Positions 22,805-32,120 of a stretch of 63,673 bases of DNA are shown here, piece after piece; the stretch's first letter is position 1; each line of letters opens with the position of its first letter. A program made the translations under genes and the position numbers. Below the pieces are notes generated by a model. It made no database searches and was not told where the DNA came from. It worked only from the letters and a program-made list of their open reading frames with translations. The stretch is from Prevotella sp. (GTDB lineage Bacteria; Bacteroidota; Bacteroidia; Bacteroidales; Bacteroidaceae): the NCBI GenBank assembly GCA_017470345.1, contig JAFUEP010000039.1, positions 1-63,673 of the forward strand, given 5' to 3'.

Positions 22805-24328
22805 ATGATTATCAAGGTAGCACTGACGATCATCTTCCTGGCCGTGATGATCGGCGTGGGCGTCTATACGCGCAAACAGGCCAGCAGTGTCGACGGATTC
22901 GTGCTCGGCGGACGCGCCGTGGGCCCATGGCTGACGGCCTTCGCCTACGGCACCTCCTATTTCTCGGCTGTCGTCTTCGTCGGCTATGCCGGACAGTTCG
23001 GATGGAAATACGGCCTGTCGTCCACATGGATCGGCATCGGCAACGCCCTCATCGGCTCGCTCCTGGCGTGGCTCGTGCTGGGACGTCGCACCAAGCTGAT
23101 GACGCAGCACATCGAGAGCCGCACGATGCCCGACTTCTTCGGCACACGCTATGCCGACCAGGGCCTGCGCGTGACGGCCTCCGTCATCGCCTTCGTCTTC
23201 CTCATTCCCTACACGGCCGGCGTCTACAAGGGCATCTCGACGCTCTTCGAGATGGGGTTCGGCATCCCCTACGAATACTGTGTGGTCATCATGGCCGCAC
23301 TGACGGCCGTCTACGTCATCCTGGGCGGATATAAGGCGACGGCGGTGAACGACTTCATTCAGGGCATCATCATGCTCTTTGGCATCGTGGCCGTCATCGT
23401 GGCCGTGCTTAACGTGCAGGGCGGACTGGTGGCGGCCGTCGGCAAGCTGGCCGAGATGCCGGCCGACGACAACCCGGCGGCGAATGGTGGCTTCGCGACG
23501 CTCTTCGGGCCTGATGCGTGGAATCTGCTCGGTGTCGTCATCCTGACGTCGCTCGGCACGTGGGGACTGCCACAGATGGTCGGCAAGTTCTACTCCATCA
23601 CCGACGAGAGTGCCATCCGGCGCGGCACGGTCATTTCGACGCTCTTTGCCCTCGTCGTGGCTGGCGGATGCTATTTCCTCGGGGGATTCGGACGACTGTT
23701 CGGCATGCCGCCCGTGCTGCCTAACGGCCGGCTGGCCTTCGACTCCATCGTGCCCTCGATGCTCGTCACGCTGCCCGACGTGCTCATTGCCCTCGTCGTG
23801 CTTCTGGTGCTGTCGGCCAGCATGTCGACGCTGGCCTCGCTCGTGCTCACCTCGTCGAGCACAATGACGCTCGACCTCATCTATCGCGACAAGAAGTCGC
23901 TGCCGGGCGAGGTGGAGGAGGGGACGATCGACGACATGGTCTCAGAAAAAATAGAGCACCGCAAGGTCGTCGTCATGCGGGTGCTCATCATGTTCTTCAT
24001 AGCTATCTCGCTGCTCATAGCGCTCAACCCGCCGACGTTCATCGCCCAGCTCATGGGCATCTCGTGGGGCGCACTGGCCGGAGCCTTCCTGGCTCCCTTC
24101 ATGCTCGGGCTCTACTGGCGCGGGGTGACGCCCGCTGCCGTCTGGGCCTGCTTCGTGTGGGGCGTGGGCCTGACCGTGGTCAACATGCTGCTGGGCAACC
24201 CCATCAACCCGATCAACTGCGGTGCCATCGCCATGGTTGGCGGATTCCCGGTGGTTTGGCTCGTCAGTCTCGTGACGAAGAAGATGCCACGACGACAGGT
24301 GGAACAGATTTTTGAGTGCTATCAGTAG
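22805..24328 (+). CDS. Sodium:solute symporter (SSS family)
   Basis: 507 aa, about 13 predicted membrane helices. It opens MIIKVALTIIFLAVMIGVGV without a signal peptide, as usual. Family features: the conserved SSVDGFVLGGRAVGPWLTAF region, YGTSYFSAVVFVGYAGQFGW, and the late helices containing LVVLLVLSASMSTLASLVLT with Ser/Thr residues of the sodium site. The substrate is uncertain; proline, pantothenate or other organic solutes are possible. The following gene, on the other strand, is a guanine deaminase-like enzyme, which gives no direct clue. Its start codon abuts a large inverted repeat that could hide the start region in the mRNA. Confidence 0.88.
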   Translation: MIIKVALTIIFLAVMIGVGVYTRKQASSVDGFVLGGRAVGPWLTAFAYGTSYFSAVVFVGYAGQFGWKYGLSSTWIGIGNALIGSLLAWLVLGRRTKLMTQHIESRTMPDFFGTRYADQGLRVTASVIAFVFLIPYTAGVYKGISTLFEMGFGIPYEYCVVIMAALTAVYVILGGYKATAVNDFIQGIIMLFGIVAVIVAVLNVQGGLVAAVGKLAEMPADDNPAANGGFATLFGPDAWNLLGVVILTSLGTWGLPQMVGKFYSITDESAIRRGTVISTLFALVVAGGCYFLGGFGRLFGMPPVLPNGRLAFDSIVPSMLVTLPDVLIALVVLLVLSASMSTLASLVLTSSSTMTLDLIYRDKKSLPGEVEEGTIDDMVSEKIEHRKVVVMRVLIMFFIAISLLIALNPPTFIAQLMGISWGALAGAFLAPFMLGLYWRGVTPAAVWACFVWGVGLTVVNMLLGNPINPINCGAIAMVGGFPVVWLVSLVTKKMPRRQVEQIFECYQ

Positions 24329-24351
24329 AGAATTTGGGTAGTTTAGGAGTT

Positions 24352-25635
24352 TTAATGTTCCGCCAGTTGAGGCTGCGCGATCTCCCGGCCACGGCAGAAG
24401 CGGTGGGCGATGTGGCGGTCGTCGCCGATGTAGATGAAGCGCTCCAGGCGCTGCAGTAGCGTGTAGTCGTCGGGGTAGAGGCTGTCGTCGTCGATGACGA
24501 GGGCATCGAAGTCGTAGCCCTGCTCGAAGCTACCCACGCGGCCGAAGAGGCTGCCGCCCACCTTCGTCGCCATCCAGAACGCCTCGGCCAGCGAGAGGAA
24601 GGCCTGCCGGTGGTCGCTGCGCTGATAGTGCATCTTGCTCACCTGGATGGCATAGACCATCGTGCGGAAGATGCTCAGGTCGTGACCGCCGCTGATGTCG
24701 CTGCCCAGGCCCACGCGGATGCCCTCGTCGAGCATGGTGCGGACGGGGGCCATGCCTGAGGCGACGTTGAAATTCGACGTGGGGCAGTGGGCCACCATCA
24801 CGTCGCCCTCCTTCATCAGCCGCCGCTCGTCGGCATCACTCCACACGCAGTGGGCCATCACCGTCGGCGTCTGGCCGAAGAGTCCGTAGCGGCGATAGGC
24901 ATCGCCATAGCCACGGCTGTCGGGCTCCAGCTGCCGCACCAGTTCTATCTCGGACAGGTTCTCCGACAGGTGCGACTGGACGGGCAACGCATAGCGCTGG
25001 GCCAGCTCGCCGCAGGCGCGCAGCATCTCCGGGGTGCACGAGGGGATGAAGCGCGGCGTGACGATGGGGCGCACCAGGGCGTCGGCATCGTCGCTGGCCG
25101 CGATGAGCTCCTCCATGCCGCTGACATAGTCGGCCACGGATTCCTGCAGCGTTGCGGGACAGTTGCGGTTCATGCCCACCTTGCCCACCAGCGCGCCCAT
25201 GCCGGCCTCGCGAAAGAGGCTCATCAGCCGGCGGGTGGCGTCGGTGTGGATGGTGGCGAAGACGGCCGCGCGCATCGTGCCAACGCGCCACAGGTCGCGG
25301 ACGAAGCGGCGATAGATGCGCTCGGCATAGTCGGTGTCGCTGAACTGCGACTCCTCAGGGAAGGTATAGCGCTCCAGCCACGGCAGCAGCTCCAGGTCCA
25401 TGGCAATGCCCTGGTTGTGATACTGGGCCGCATGGACGTGAACGTCGTTCATGGCCGGAATGAGCAGCCGGTCGCCGAAGTCGATCACCTCGGCATCGGG
25501 GCAGCCCAGTGTCTCGCGGCTGTCGGCCACTCCGCTGACGCGACCATCGTCGCCGACGGCCACATAGCCGTTCTCGATCACCTCGAAACGCTCGCGCTGC
25601 GGCGTATGGATGATATGTGCTTTATATATTTTCAT
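24352..25635 (-). CDS. guaD: Guanine deaminase-like amidohydrolase
   Basis: 427 aa from MKIYKAHIIHTPQ; an in-frame ATG at 25656 adds seven residues. Amidohydrolase-superfamily metal motifs are visible: VHVHAAQ (HxH), PVQSHLSEN, MAHCVWSD and GLGSDISGG. The segment HCPTSNFNVASGMAPV matches guanine deaminases, which convert guanine to xanthine, and the beta-sandwich flanks (LIPAMNDVH and FDALVIDD) fit as well. Related deaminases (chlorohydrolase, SAH deaminase) share these motifs, so the substrate call is likely but not proven. Cytoplasmic. It converges with the symporter gene (23 bp between stops). Confidence 0.8.
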   Translation of the reverse strand: MKIYKAHIIHTPQRERFEVIENGYVAVGDDGRVSGVADSRETLGCPDAEVIDFGDRLLIPAMNDVHVHAAQYHNQGIAMDLELLPWLERYTFPEESQFSDTDYAERIYRRFVRDLWRVGTMRAAVFATIHTDATRRLMSLFREAGMGALVGKVGMNRNCPATLQESVADYVSGMEELIAASDDADALVRPIVTPRFIPSCTPEMLRACGELAQRYALPVQSHLSENLSEIELVRQLEPDSRGYGDAYRRYGLFGQTPTVMAHCVWSDADERRLMKEGDVMVAHCPTSNFNVASGMAPVRTMLDEGIRVGLGSDISGGHDLSIFRTMVYAIQVSKMHYQRSDHRQAFLSLAEAFWMATKVGGSLFGRVGSFEQGYDFDALVIDDDSLYPDDYTLLQRLERFIYIGDDRHIAHRFCRGREIAQPQLAEH

Positions 25636-25699
25636 TGCAGTTGCTTGATCAGTCATGATGGGGCATCATTTGCCCAGAGCCTGGCTCTCTTATTAATAA

Positions 25700-27244
25700 T
25701 TAAAGGCCCCTCTCAGCCCAGTCGCCTCTATCCAGATTCCTATATCCGATGGCCTCGGCGATGTGCATCGTCTGCACTTTCTCTGAGCCGGCGAGGTCGG
25801 CGATGGTGCGGGCCACCTTGAGGATGCGGCTGTAGGCGCGGGCGGAGAGCTTCAGACGCTCCATGGCCATGCGCAGCATGTCGAGTGAGGCAGCGTCGGG
25901 CTCGGCGAACTCATGCAGCATCTTTTCGCTCATCTGGGCGTTGCTATGGATGCCCTTGAAGGGCTTAAAACGCTCCTCCTGAATCCTGCGGGCGGCAATG
26001 ACCCGCTCGCGGATGACAGCCGACGGCTCGCCGGGCTGCATCTGCGAGAGTTGGGCGAAGGGCACGGCCTGGATCTCGCAATGGATGTCGATGCGGTCGA
26101 GTAGGGGACCGCTGATCTTGTTCATGTAGCGCTGGATCTGGCCTGGGGTGCAGACGCAGTGGTGCGTCGGGTCGCCGTAGTAGCCGCAGGGGCAGGGGTT
26201 CATCGAGGCGACGAACATGAAGGAAGCGGGGAAGTCGATGGTGTATTTGGCTCGGCTGATGGTGATGCGGCGGTCCTCCAAAGGCTGACGGAGCACTTCG
26301 AGGACGGAGCGGTTGAATTCTGGCAACTCGTCGCAGAAGAGCACGCCATTGTGGGCCAGCGAGATTTCGCCGGGCTGGGGATTGGTACCGCCGCCGACGA
26401 GGGCCACCTGCGAGATGGTGTGGTGGGGCGAGCGGAAGGGACGTTGCGAGATGAGGCTGGTGTCGCGCGACAGCTTGCCGGCGACGGAGTGGATCTGTGT
26501 GGTCTCGAGGCTCTCTGAGAGCGACAGCGGTGGCAGGATGCTGGGCAACCGCTTGGCCATCATCGACTTGCCAGATCCCGGCGGACCGATCATGATGAGG
26601 TTATGCCCGCCAGCGGCCGCCACCTCCAGCGCCCGCTTGACGTTCTCCTGGCCGCGCACGTCGGAGAAGTCGAGGTCGTAGTGGCTCTGCTGTTCGTAGA
26701 ATTCGCGCCGTGTGTCGATGAAGGTGGCTTCGTAGGGCTCGCCGTTGAGGAACCTGGCTACGTCGACGATTGACTCCATACCATAGACCTTCACATTGTT
26801 GACCACGGCGGCCTCGCGGACGTTCTGGATCGGGACGATGAGCCCCTTGAACTTGTCGGCACGGGCTTTGATGGCGATGGGCAGCGCGCCGCGGATGGGC
26901 TGCAGGCGTCCGTCGAGACCTATCTCGCCGACGAGCATGTAGCCGTCGAGCATATCATTGTTCACCATGCCGCTGGCTGCCAGGATGGCCATGGCGAGCG
27001 GCAGGTCGTAGCTGCTGCCCTCCTTGCGGATGTCGGCGGGTGCCATGTTGATGGTGATGTCGGCCGACGGGAATCGGAATCCTGTGTTGCTGAATGCCGC
27101 ACGGATGCGGTCGATGCTCTCGCGGACGGCTGTGTCGGCCAGTCCCGACATGTGGAGGTCGGTGCCGTGAGCAATGCTCACTTCGACTGTCACGGTGGTA
27201 GCTTCGAGACCCATGACAGCAGCGCAATAGGTCTTTACTAACAT
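25700..27244 (-). CDS. comM: ComM/YifB-family Mg chelatase-like AAA+ ATPase
   Basis: 514 aa. N-terminal Lon-like fold (MLVKTYCAAVMGLEATTVTV, SFSADITINMAPADIRKEG-type segment). The AAA+ core has Walker A IGPPGSGKSMMAKRLPSIL, Walker B-like GVLFCDELPEFNR, the arginine-containing LEDRRITISR and CPCGYYGD. The C-terminal helical domain shows SARAYSRILKVARTIADL. In competent bacteria ComM is a branch-migration helicase for integrating incoming DNA; the Bacteroidales role is not established. Ends 56 bp from the guaD-like gene upstream region. Confidence 0.93.
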   Translation of the reverse strand: MLVKTYCAAVMGLEATTVTVEVSIAHGTDLHMSGLADTAVRESIDRIRAAFSNTGFRFPSADITINMAPADIRKEGSSYDLPLAMAILAASGMVNNDMLDGYMLVGEIGLDGRLQPIRGALPIAIKARADKFKGLIVPIQNVREAAVVNNVKVYGMESIVDVARFLNGEPYEATFIDTRREFYEQQSHYDLDFSDVRGQENVKRALEVAAAGGHNLIMIGPPGSGKSMMAKRLPSILPPLSLSESLETTQIHSVAGKLSRDTSLISQRPFRSPHHTISQVALVGGGTNPQPGEISLAHNGVLFCDELPEFNRSVLEVLRQPLEDRRITISRAKYTIDFPASFMFVASMNPCPCGYYGDPTHHCVCTPGQIQRYMNKISGPLLDRIDIHCEIQAVPFAQLSQMQPGEPSAVIRERVIAARRIQEERFKPFKGIHSNAQMSEKMLHEFAEPDAASLDMLRMAMERLKLSARAYSRILKVARTIADLAGSEKVQTMHIAEAIGYRNLDRGDWAERGL

Positions 27245-27256
27245 AAGCTTGCTGAT

Positions 27257-28252
27257 TTATTTTAGAAGGTCTTCAATCTTGGCGCGAAGATCCTGATTCG
27301 ACAGGTTGCGGCCTACGATGTTGCCGGTCTTGTCGGTGACGATGTTGTCGCCAACGGTCGTCATGCCGAACTTGGCCAGCAGGGGCGACTGCCATAGCTC
27401 GCCGTCGCAGATGTTGGGCCATGTGATGCTGTCGCGCTCGAGCGTCGAGCGGCCTTCGGCGGGTGTGGCGTCGACGCAGATCGTGACGACCGACAGCTTG
27501 TTGCGGTTGTCCCTCTGCAGCTGCCGGATCTGCCGAAGGGTGTTTTGGGAGTCATAGTCCCACGAAGCCCACAGGTAGACGACGTTGACCGTCGCGTTGA
27601 GCTGTCGGTTCGTGATGGTGTCGCCCTTGGTGCTGACGGCCTTGAATCGGGGCAGACGGCCGCTGCTGCGCTGATGGCGCAGGTTTTTCAGTTGCTGGTG
27701 GATGCGCACCAGGGGAATGTTGGTTGGCTGGGCTTTCAATAGCGAGTCGCACAGTTCGAACGACTTCGCGTAGTCGGTCGCCCCCGACATGAGGAAATAG
27801 CGGCGCAGCAGATAGACGGCGACGGGCGAAGCCGGCTTCTCGAGTATCAGCCGCTCTGCCTCGCTGACCACCTCGGGGGGCATCATGTCGCTGGTGCGCA
27901 GGCGGAATGAGGTCATCAGCTCGTTGTCCTTCGTGCCGCTGATCTCAGTCTCCTTCAGGTGCGAGACGTCGCCGTTGATTTTCACCTTGGCGCCCGGTGT
28001 GGCAAAAATAGGCACCTCGGAGAAATTCGGGAAGAGGAGCGAGTAGATGACCGTGTCGCGAAGCATGTTGGCATACACGAACCGGCCGTCCTTCGCCATG
28101 ATGGTGTCGACGGTGCCTTCGTCGAGGTTATAGAGATAGAACTCGCCCTGATTCAAGTTCTTGAAGCGACCCTCCAGCCGGAATTGACCGCCGGAGTTGC
28201 CACACGAGACCAGAATCAGGGCGAGCGTTATGTAGCCTAACAGCTTGTTCAT
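27257..28252 (-). CDS. Lipoprotein with DUF4369-like and thioredoxin-like domains, lacking CXXC
   Basis: 331 aa. Lipobox LALILVSC gives lipidated Cys17. Residues about 22-120 look like the DUF4369 N-terminal domain of Bacteroidetes TlpA-like proteins (FRLEGRFKNLNQGEFYLYNL). About 200-331 is a thioredoxin fold, but the active-site position reads YLWASWDYDSQN where redox-active members have W-C-x-x-C. It therefore cannot act as a dithiol oxidoreductase and may be a structural or binding domain. It ends 13 bp before comM begins and follows the TPR lipoprotein at 8 bp, suggesting one operon. Confidence 0.8.
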   Translation of the reverse strand: MNKLLGYITLALILVSCGNSGGQFRLEGRFKNLNQGEFYLYNLDEGTVDTIMAKDGRFVYANMLRDTVIYSLLFPNFSEVPIFATPGAKVKINGDVSHLKETEISGTKDNELMTSFRLRTSDMMPPEVVSEAERLILEKPASPVAVYLLRRYFLMSGATDYAKSFELCDSLLKAQPTNIPLVRIHQQLKNLRHQRSSGRLPRFKAVSTKGDTITNRQLNATVNVVYLWASWDYDSQNTLRQIRQLQRDNRNKLSVVTICVDATPAEGRSTLERDSITWPNICDGELWQSPLLAKFGMTTVGDNIVTDKTGNIVGRNLSNQDLRAKIEDLLK

Positions 28253-28260
28253 TCAGAGGT

Positions 28261-29934
28261 TTACTTGCTGACGTTCAGGAGCTCAAGGTCCTTGGCAGCA
28301 TATTCTGCCAGTGAGGGATCCTTAGCCACGGCAGCCTTCAGGGCCTGGGCAGCGGCGCTGTTGTTGCCCTGGCGGGCGTTGACGATGGCCATCAGGTAGT
28401 CGGTGACGCCGTCAGCGTTCTTGACGTTCTTCAGCGTCTGGGCAGCAGCCTGATAGTTGTTGTTGAGTAGCTGTGCGAGGGCAGCCGAGTTGGTTGCCAT
28501 CTTGCCGAAGTCCTGCTCAGCCTGGGCGAACTTGCCCTGAGCGAGGTGCAGGTTGCCCAGCACTTCCTGCAGGCCGTTGGCGCCGTTGGCCTTGGCGATG
28601 TAGTTCTCAGCCGTCTGGGTGTCGCCCTGGAGCAGCGAGAGCAGGCCGAGGTTGGCGTTGGTCTCAGGCAGGTTCTTCACGTTGGCGGCCTTCTTCAGCC
28701 AGTTCATGGCCTCGTCGTAGTTGCCCTTGGCATACTCGATCATGGCGATGTTGTTGTAGGCGCGGGCGTCGTTGGGATAGATCTCGACAGCCTTCTTATA
28801 GGCATTCTCAGCGCTGTTCAGGTCGTCGCCATAGAGGTTGCCGGCGTAGAGGAGCTCCTCGACGCTGAGCTGCTTGGCATCGCTGCTGAGCTGCTCCTTG
28901 ATCTGGTTGTCGTCGCGGCCGACGATCTCGTAGTTGATCGTCATGCGCGAACGGCGCAGCTGGGGCAGGATGCCGTCAGCCAGCTCACGGAAGGCGCTCG
29001 AGATGCTCTTGATCTGAGCCTCACGCTCCTCGGGATCCTGATACATGGAGAGCACGCGCAGGATGACGTCCTTGTCCTGGATGTTGGAGGCGGCGACGAG
29101 CTCCTTGAAGCCTTCCCAGTCCTCGGCGGTGTACTTGGTGTCGAGGTTGGTGTCGACCTTAGCCTTCTTCAGCTCCTTCTTCACGTAGTCGGCAGCGACG
29201 TCCTGGCGCTTGCCGGCCAGACGCTCGTTGATGTCGTAGCCACCATCAGGCGATGCATAAGCCGATACCTCGATGTTGTCGAGCTTCAGGCCTTCCTGAT
29301 CCTTGGCAATCTCGCCGAGCAGACGGACGAACTCCTGCACCGAGTTGTTCTGCAGCTCGCTCTTGCGCAGGTTAGCCTGGCCGATGAGGAACTTCACGTT
29401 GGCCTCCTGCTTGTTGTTGATGATGCGCTGGAAGGCGTCCTGAGCCTGGGCGGCCTGGGCGCTGGTCAGGGTGCGCTTGTAGAGCTCGCTCGTAGCGACG
29501 ACACCCGTAGCCACCTTCACCTCAGGCACGCTGACCTGCTTCTTGCCCACCTTGGCGTCGAAGGTCAGGTAGAGGTCGCTCTGCTGCATCTCGGGCACAT
29601 ACTTGAAGTTGGTCTTCATGGCGTAGCGGCCGCCCACCTTGTAGGAGATGGTCTGGTCGTTGCCCTGCACCTTCTCGCCCTGGAACGTGGCGCTCTGGCC
29701 CTTGACGGCCTGTCCGTTGAAGCGGAGCTCAGGCGTGACGGTGACGACGGCCTTCTTCTTCATATACTTCTCTGGGAACACGCCGTTGATCGTAGCGGGC
29801 ACCTCGCCCACCTGAGTCTCCAGCGGATTAGGATTGACGGTAAAGTTGTCTGCCGAGAGAGCACCCAGCTTTCCCGAGCACGATGTCAGTGCGATAGCGG
29901 CAGCCGACATCAAGAGAATCTGTTTTGTTTTCAT
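28261..29934 (-). CDS. Conserved Bacteroidales TPR lipoprotein with OmpA-like segment
   Basis: 557 aa. Lipobox IALTSC places the lipidated Cys near residue 19. Beta-rich N-terminal domain to about residue 170. Then an OmpA-like stretch (VSAYASPDGGYDINERLAGK RQ) follows that could contact peptidoglycan. TPR helices fill about residues 365-557 (ENAYKKAVEIYPNDARAYNN, GNYDEAMNWLKKAANVKNLP). The specific role is unknown; the layout suggests an envelope scaffold. It is transcribed away from tRNA-Leu, 39 bp downstream of it. Confidence 0.75.
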   Translation of the reverse strand: MKTKQILLMSAAAIALTSCSGKLGALSADNFTVNPNPLETQVGEVPATINGVFPEKYMKKKAVVTVTPELRFNGQAVKGQSATFQGEKVQGNDQTISYKVGGRYAMKTNFKYVPEMQQSDLYLTFDAKVGKKQVSVPEVKVATGVVATSELYKRTLTSAQAAQAQDAFQRIINNKQEANVKFLIGQANLRKSELQNNSVQEFVRLLGEIAKDQEGLKLDNIEVSAYASPDGGYDINERLAGKRQDVAADYVKKELKKAKVDTNLDTKYTAEDWEGFKELVAASNIQDKDVILRVLSMYQDPEEREAQIKSISSAFRELADGILPQLRRSRMTINYEIVGRDDNQIKEQLSSDAKQLSVEELLYAGNLYGDDLNSAENAYKKAVEIYPNDARAYNNIAMIEYAKGNYDEAMNWLKKAANVKNLPETNANLGLLSLLQGDTQTAENYIAKANGANGLQEVLGNLHLAQGKFAQAEQDFGKMATNSAALAQLLNNNYQAAAQTLKNVKNADGVTDYLMAIVNARQGNNSAAAQALKAAVAKDPSLAEYAAKDLELLNVSK

Positions 29935-29973
29935 AACGTTATTGAAAAAAAAGTTTTAATTTTGATAGTCACG

Positions 29974-30058
29974 TGCCTCGAGCGGGACTCGAACCCGCAC
30001 AACCATTCCTGGTCAAGGGATTTTAAGTCCCTCGTGTCTACCATTCCACCATCGAGGC
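29974..30058 (-). tRNA. tRNA-Leu (UAA anticodon)
   Basis: 85 nt on the minus strand. Acceptor stem GCCTCGA pairs with TCGAGGC, discriminator A at 29974. Anticodon stem-loop GGGACTTAAAATCCC contains TAA, and a long variable arm (class II tRNA) is followed by the T arm GCGGGTTCGAGTCCCGC. CCA is not encoded. A minus-strand TACCTTTG (30092-30085) about 27 nt upstream is a plausible -7 element, with no good -33. Confidence 0.97.
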
Positions 30059-30183
30059 TGGTTGTCCTAAATAAAAAAGCGGTGCAAAGGTACTAAAAAG
30101 TTTGTACTTCGCAGTTGAACTATCGTGTTTTATTGTCGATAGTTTATAATTTTTAACAAAAGTGGGCGGCCGACAATCGCTTT

Positions 30184-30777
30184 TCAGTTGTGGACGTAAA
30201 GGCGGCCCTCGGCCGCGTTGTAGCTGACGCCGCGATACTGGATGAGCAGGCGGTCGCCTTTCTTGCCGTTGCTGACGATGGTGCCGTCGTCGTTGTCCTG
30301 ATTGTAGACGCGATGGCAGCGGGCGCACTCCAGATAACGCCCGTCGTCAGTCCACTGCAGGGGCGACCGCGGAGCGCCCAGCTCGTCGAGACAGTTGGGG
30401 CACTGCAGGTCGTAGGCCTTCAGTCCGAAGAAGTTGCTGTGGCCGATGATGAGGCCGCGCGCGGCGCCCATGCTGGCGTAGGAGAGGCGCTCGTTGCCGA
30501 TGGCGGTGCGCATGGGGAGGTCGATGTCGCTCTGTGCCCACGTGCCGTGGTTGGGGCGCAGCTTGAGGTGGACGACGCCCTGCTCCGTCTTCGGCTCGAC
30601 GATGCAGAACTCGCCAGGGTTGCTGACAGCCCTGGTGAGTGCGCTCGTGGGATAGATGTTGGTGAAGAACACGAAGTTGCAGGGATACTGCGTGTTGTAC
30701 TTCGTGTCAGCTTCGCAGGCGGCCAACAGCATGAACGCCAGGCAGATGCCGAGCCGCCTCAGCAATGGCTTATTCAT
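30184..30777 (-). CDS. Lipoprotein with two CXXC motifs (zinc-ribbon or Rieske-like)
   Basis: 197 aa from MNKPLLRRLG; lipobox MLLAAC. The C-terminal part holds LQCPNCLDELG and then LECARCHRVYNQ, two CXXC pairs about 30 residues apart, followed by GDRLLIQYRGVSYN. The spacing fits a zinc ribbon; the layout (small domain with a Cys pair and late strands) also recalls Rieske-type folds, but the His ligands needed there are not obvious. It overlaps the SRPBCC gene by 8 bp, which indicates translational coupling. Function unknown; envelope location is supported by the lipobox. Confidence 0.72.
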   Translation of the reverse strand: MNKPLLRRLGICLAFMLLAACEADTKYNTQYPCNFVFFTNIYPTSALTRAVSNPGEFCIVEPKTEQGVVHLKLRPNHGTWAQSDIDLPMRTAIGNERLSYASMGAARGLIIGHSNFFGLKAYDLQCPNCLDELGAPRSPLQWTDDGRYLECARCHRVYNQDNDDGTIVSNGKKGDRLLIQYRGVSYNAAEGRLYVHN

Positions 30778-31183
30778 AGGGAATCTTTGACAGTGCCTCG
30801 GCAATCTTCTCCAGACCCTCCTGCAGCGGACCGCTGACCATGCCCTTCAGCATGAAGGGGATGTCGGCGTCGACCGTCAGTTTCATCTTCGAGGCGTGCT
30901 CGCCTGCGGGCAGCACCTGGATCCACACGTTGAAGGGCACGGGCGACTGCTGGCTGCCGAACTTGACGCACTTGGGCTCCTCGCGCTCCACGATCTGGAC
31001 GGCAATCTGGCCCACCATGGGCGCGTTGACCGACACGGAGTCGCGGTCGAACGTGAAGTTGCCGACCTTGTCAGCCGGGATTTTGTCGCGCACCCGCTCC
31101 AGGTTGCTCAGGTCGCTGATGTGGCGATAGACGGCCTCCTGCGAATAGGGTATCTGCTTGACGCTGCTTTCGTATTTGCTCAT
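30770..31183 (-). CDS. SRPBCC (START-like) domain protein
   Basis: 137 aa, no signal peptide. Begins MSKYESSVKQIPYSQEAVYR HISDLSNL, the usual strand-helix start of the polyketide-cyclase/START-like fold, and ends in a long helix (LQEGLEKIAEALSKIPYE). Such proteins bind hydrophobic ligands in a deep cavity; the ligand is unknown. It sits 7 bp after pyrE and overlaps the following lipoprotein gene, so the three probably form one transcript. Confidence 0.82.
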   Translation of the reverse strand: MSKYESSVKQIPYSQEAVYRHISDLSNLERVRDKIPADKVGNFTFDRDSVSVNAPMVGQIAVQIVEREEPKCVKFGSQQSPVPFNVWIQVLPAGEHASKMKLTVDADIPFMLKGMVSGPLQEGLEKIAEALSKIPYE

Positions 31184-31190
31184 AGTCCTC

Positions 31191-31832
31191 TTATGCCTCC
31201 TCCTTTCTCCATTCTGCGGGGTTCCGGCGCCACTGGGCCAGCACCTCGATGTCGCTCTCCTTGATATATCCCGTCTGGGCGGCCTGGGCCAGCACGGCCT
31301 CGTAGTCGCTCAGGGTGAACAGCTGCACGCCGGCCTCGCGGAAAGCCTCCTCGGCCACGGGGAAACCGTAGGTGAACGAGGCCACCATGCCGACCACCTC
31401 GACGCCATAGGCGCGCAGGGCGGCCACGGCCTTCAGCGAGCTGCCGCCCGTGGAGATGAGGTCCTCGACGACCACCACCTTGGCCCCTTTCTTGATCTCG
31501 CCCTCGATCTGGTTGCCCATGCCGTGGTCCTTAGGCTTCGGGCGCACGTAGCTGTAGGGCAGCCCCAGCTCGTCGGCCACGAGGGCCCCCTGTGCGATGG
31601 CGCCTGTGGCCACGCCGGCCACGGCCTCAGCCTCGGGGAAGTGCTCCTGTATGAGATGACATAGCTCCAGCTTGACCAGCGAGCGCAGCCGTGGGAACGA
31701 GAGGGTCTTGCGGTTGTCGGTGTAGATGGGTGAGCGCCATCCGCTGGCCCACGTGAAGGGATTCTCGGGTTGCAGCTTGACGGCCTCCACCTCAAGCAGC
31801 TTCGATGCGAATAGTTTCTTGATGTTGTCCAT
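31191..31832 (-). CDS. pyrE: Orotate phosphoribosyltransferase
   Basis: 213 aa from MDNIKKLFASKLLEVEA. Converts orotate plus PRPP to OMP in pyrimidine synthesis. The PRPP-binding loop is VVVVEDLISTGGSSLKAV near residue 120. ASGWRSPIYTDNRK and GVATGAIAQGALVADEL are further family segments. The start MDNIKK is preferred to an upstream ATG at 31862. A minus-strand TAACTTTG (31867-31860) is a good -7 element, but no clear -33 is seen. First gene of the pyrE-SRPBCC-lipoprotein run. Confidence 0.96.
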   Translation of the reverse strand: MDNIKKLFASKLLEVEAVKLQPENPFTWASGWRSPIYTDNRKTLSFPRLRSLVKLELCHLIQEHFPEAEAVAGVATGAIAQGALVADELGLPYSYVRPKPKDHGMGNQIEGEIKKGAKVVVVEDLISTGGSSLKAVAALRAYGVEVVGMVASFTYGFPVAEEAFREAGVQLFTLSDYEAVLAQAAQTGYIKESDIEVLAQWRRNPAEWRKEEA

Positions 31833-31979
31833 GATGATAATATGGTTGAATCTATCGTGCAAAGTTACTAAAAAGGATTAACATGGCCGACGAACCGCCC
31901 AAAGAATTAAGAAAAATTCATGATTCAGGCCAGCCAGAGTAACTATTCAGCGAATCGCGAATCGAACCGCCTTCGGCGG

Positions 31980-32120
31980 GAAATTTTTCAAAATTAAAAT
32001 CAAAATTGAACAAATTGACAAGCATAATTGTACTAAATGAATAATTTCGAATTAAATTTTCATCTAGTGCGTTTAGATTTGTCATTTTGTTCAATTTTGA
32101 TTTTAATTTTGAAAAATTTC
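31980..32120. repeat. Near-perfect 42-bp AT-rich inverted repeat
   Basis: Left arm 31980-32021 and right arm 32079-32120 are inverted copies with one mismatch in 42 positions; the loop is 57 bp. It lies in the 353-bp gap between pyrE and comF, which otherwise holds only the pyrE promoter region. AT content is far above the neighbouring genes. It could be a miniature mobile element or a giant hairpin RNA. Confidence 0.88.
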
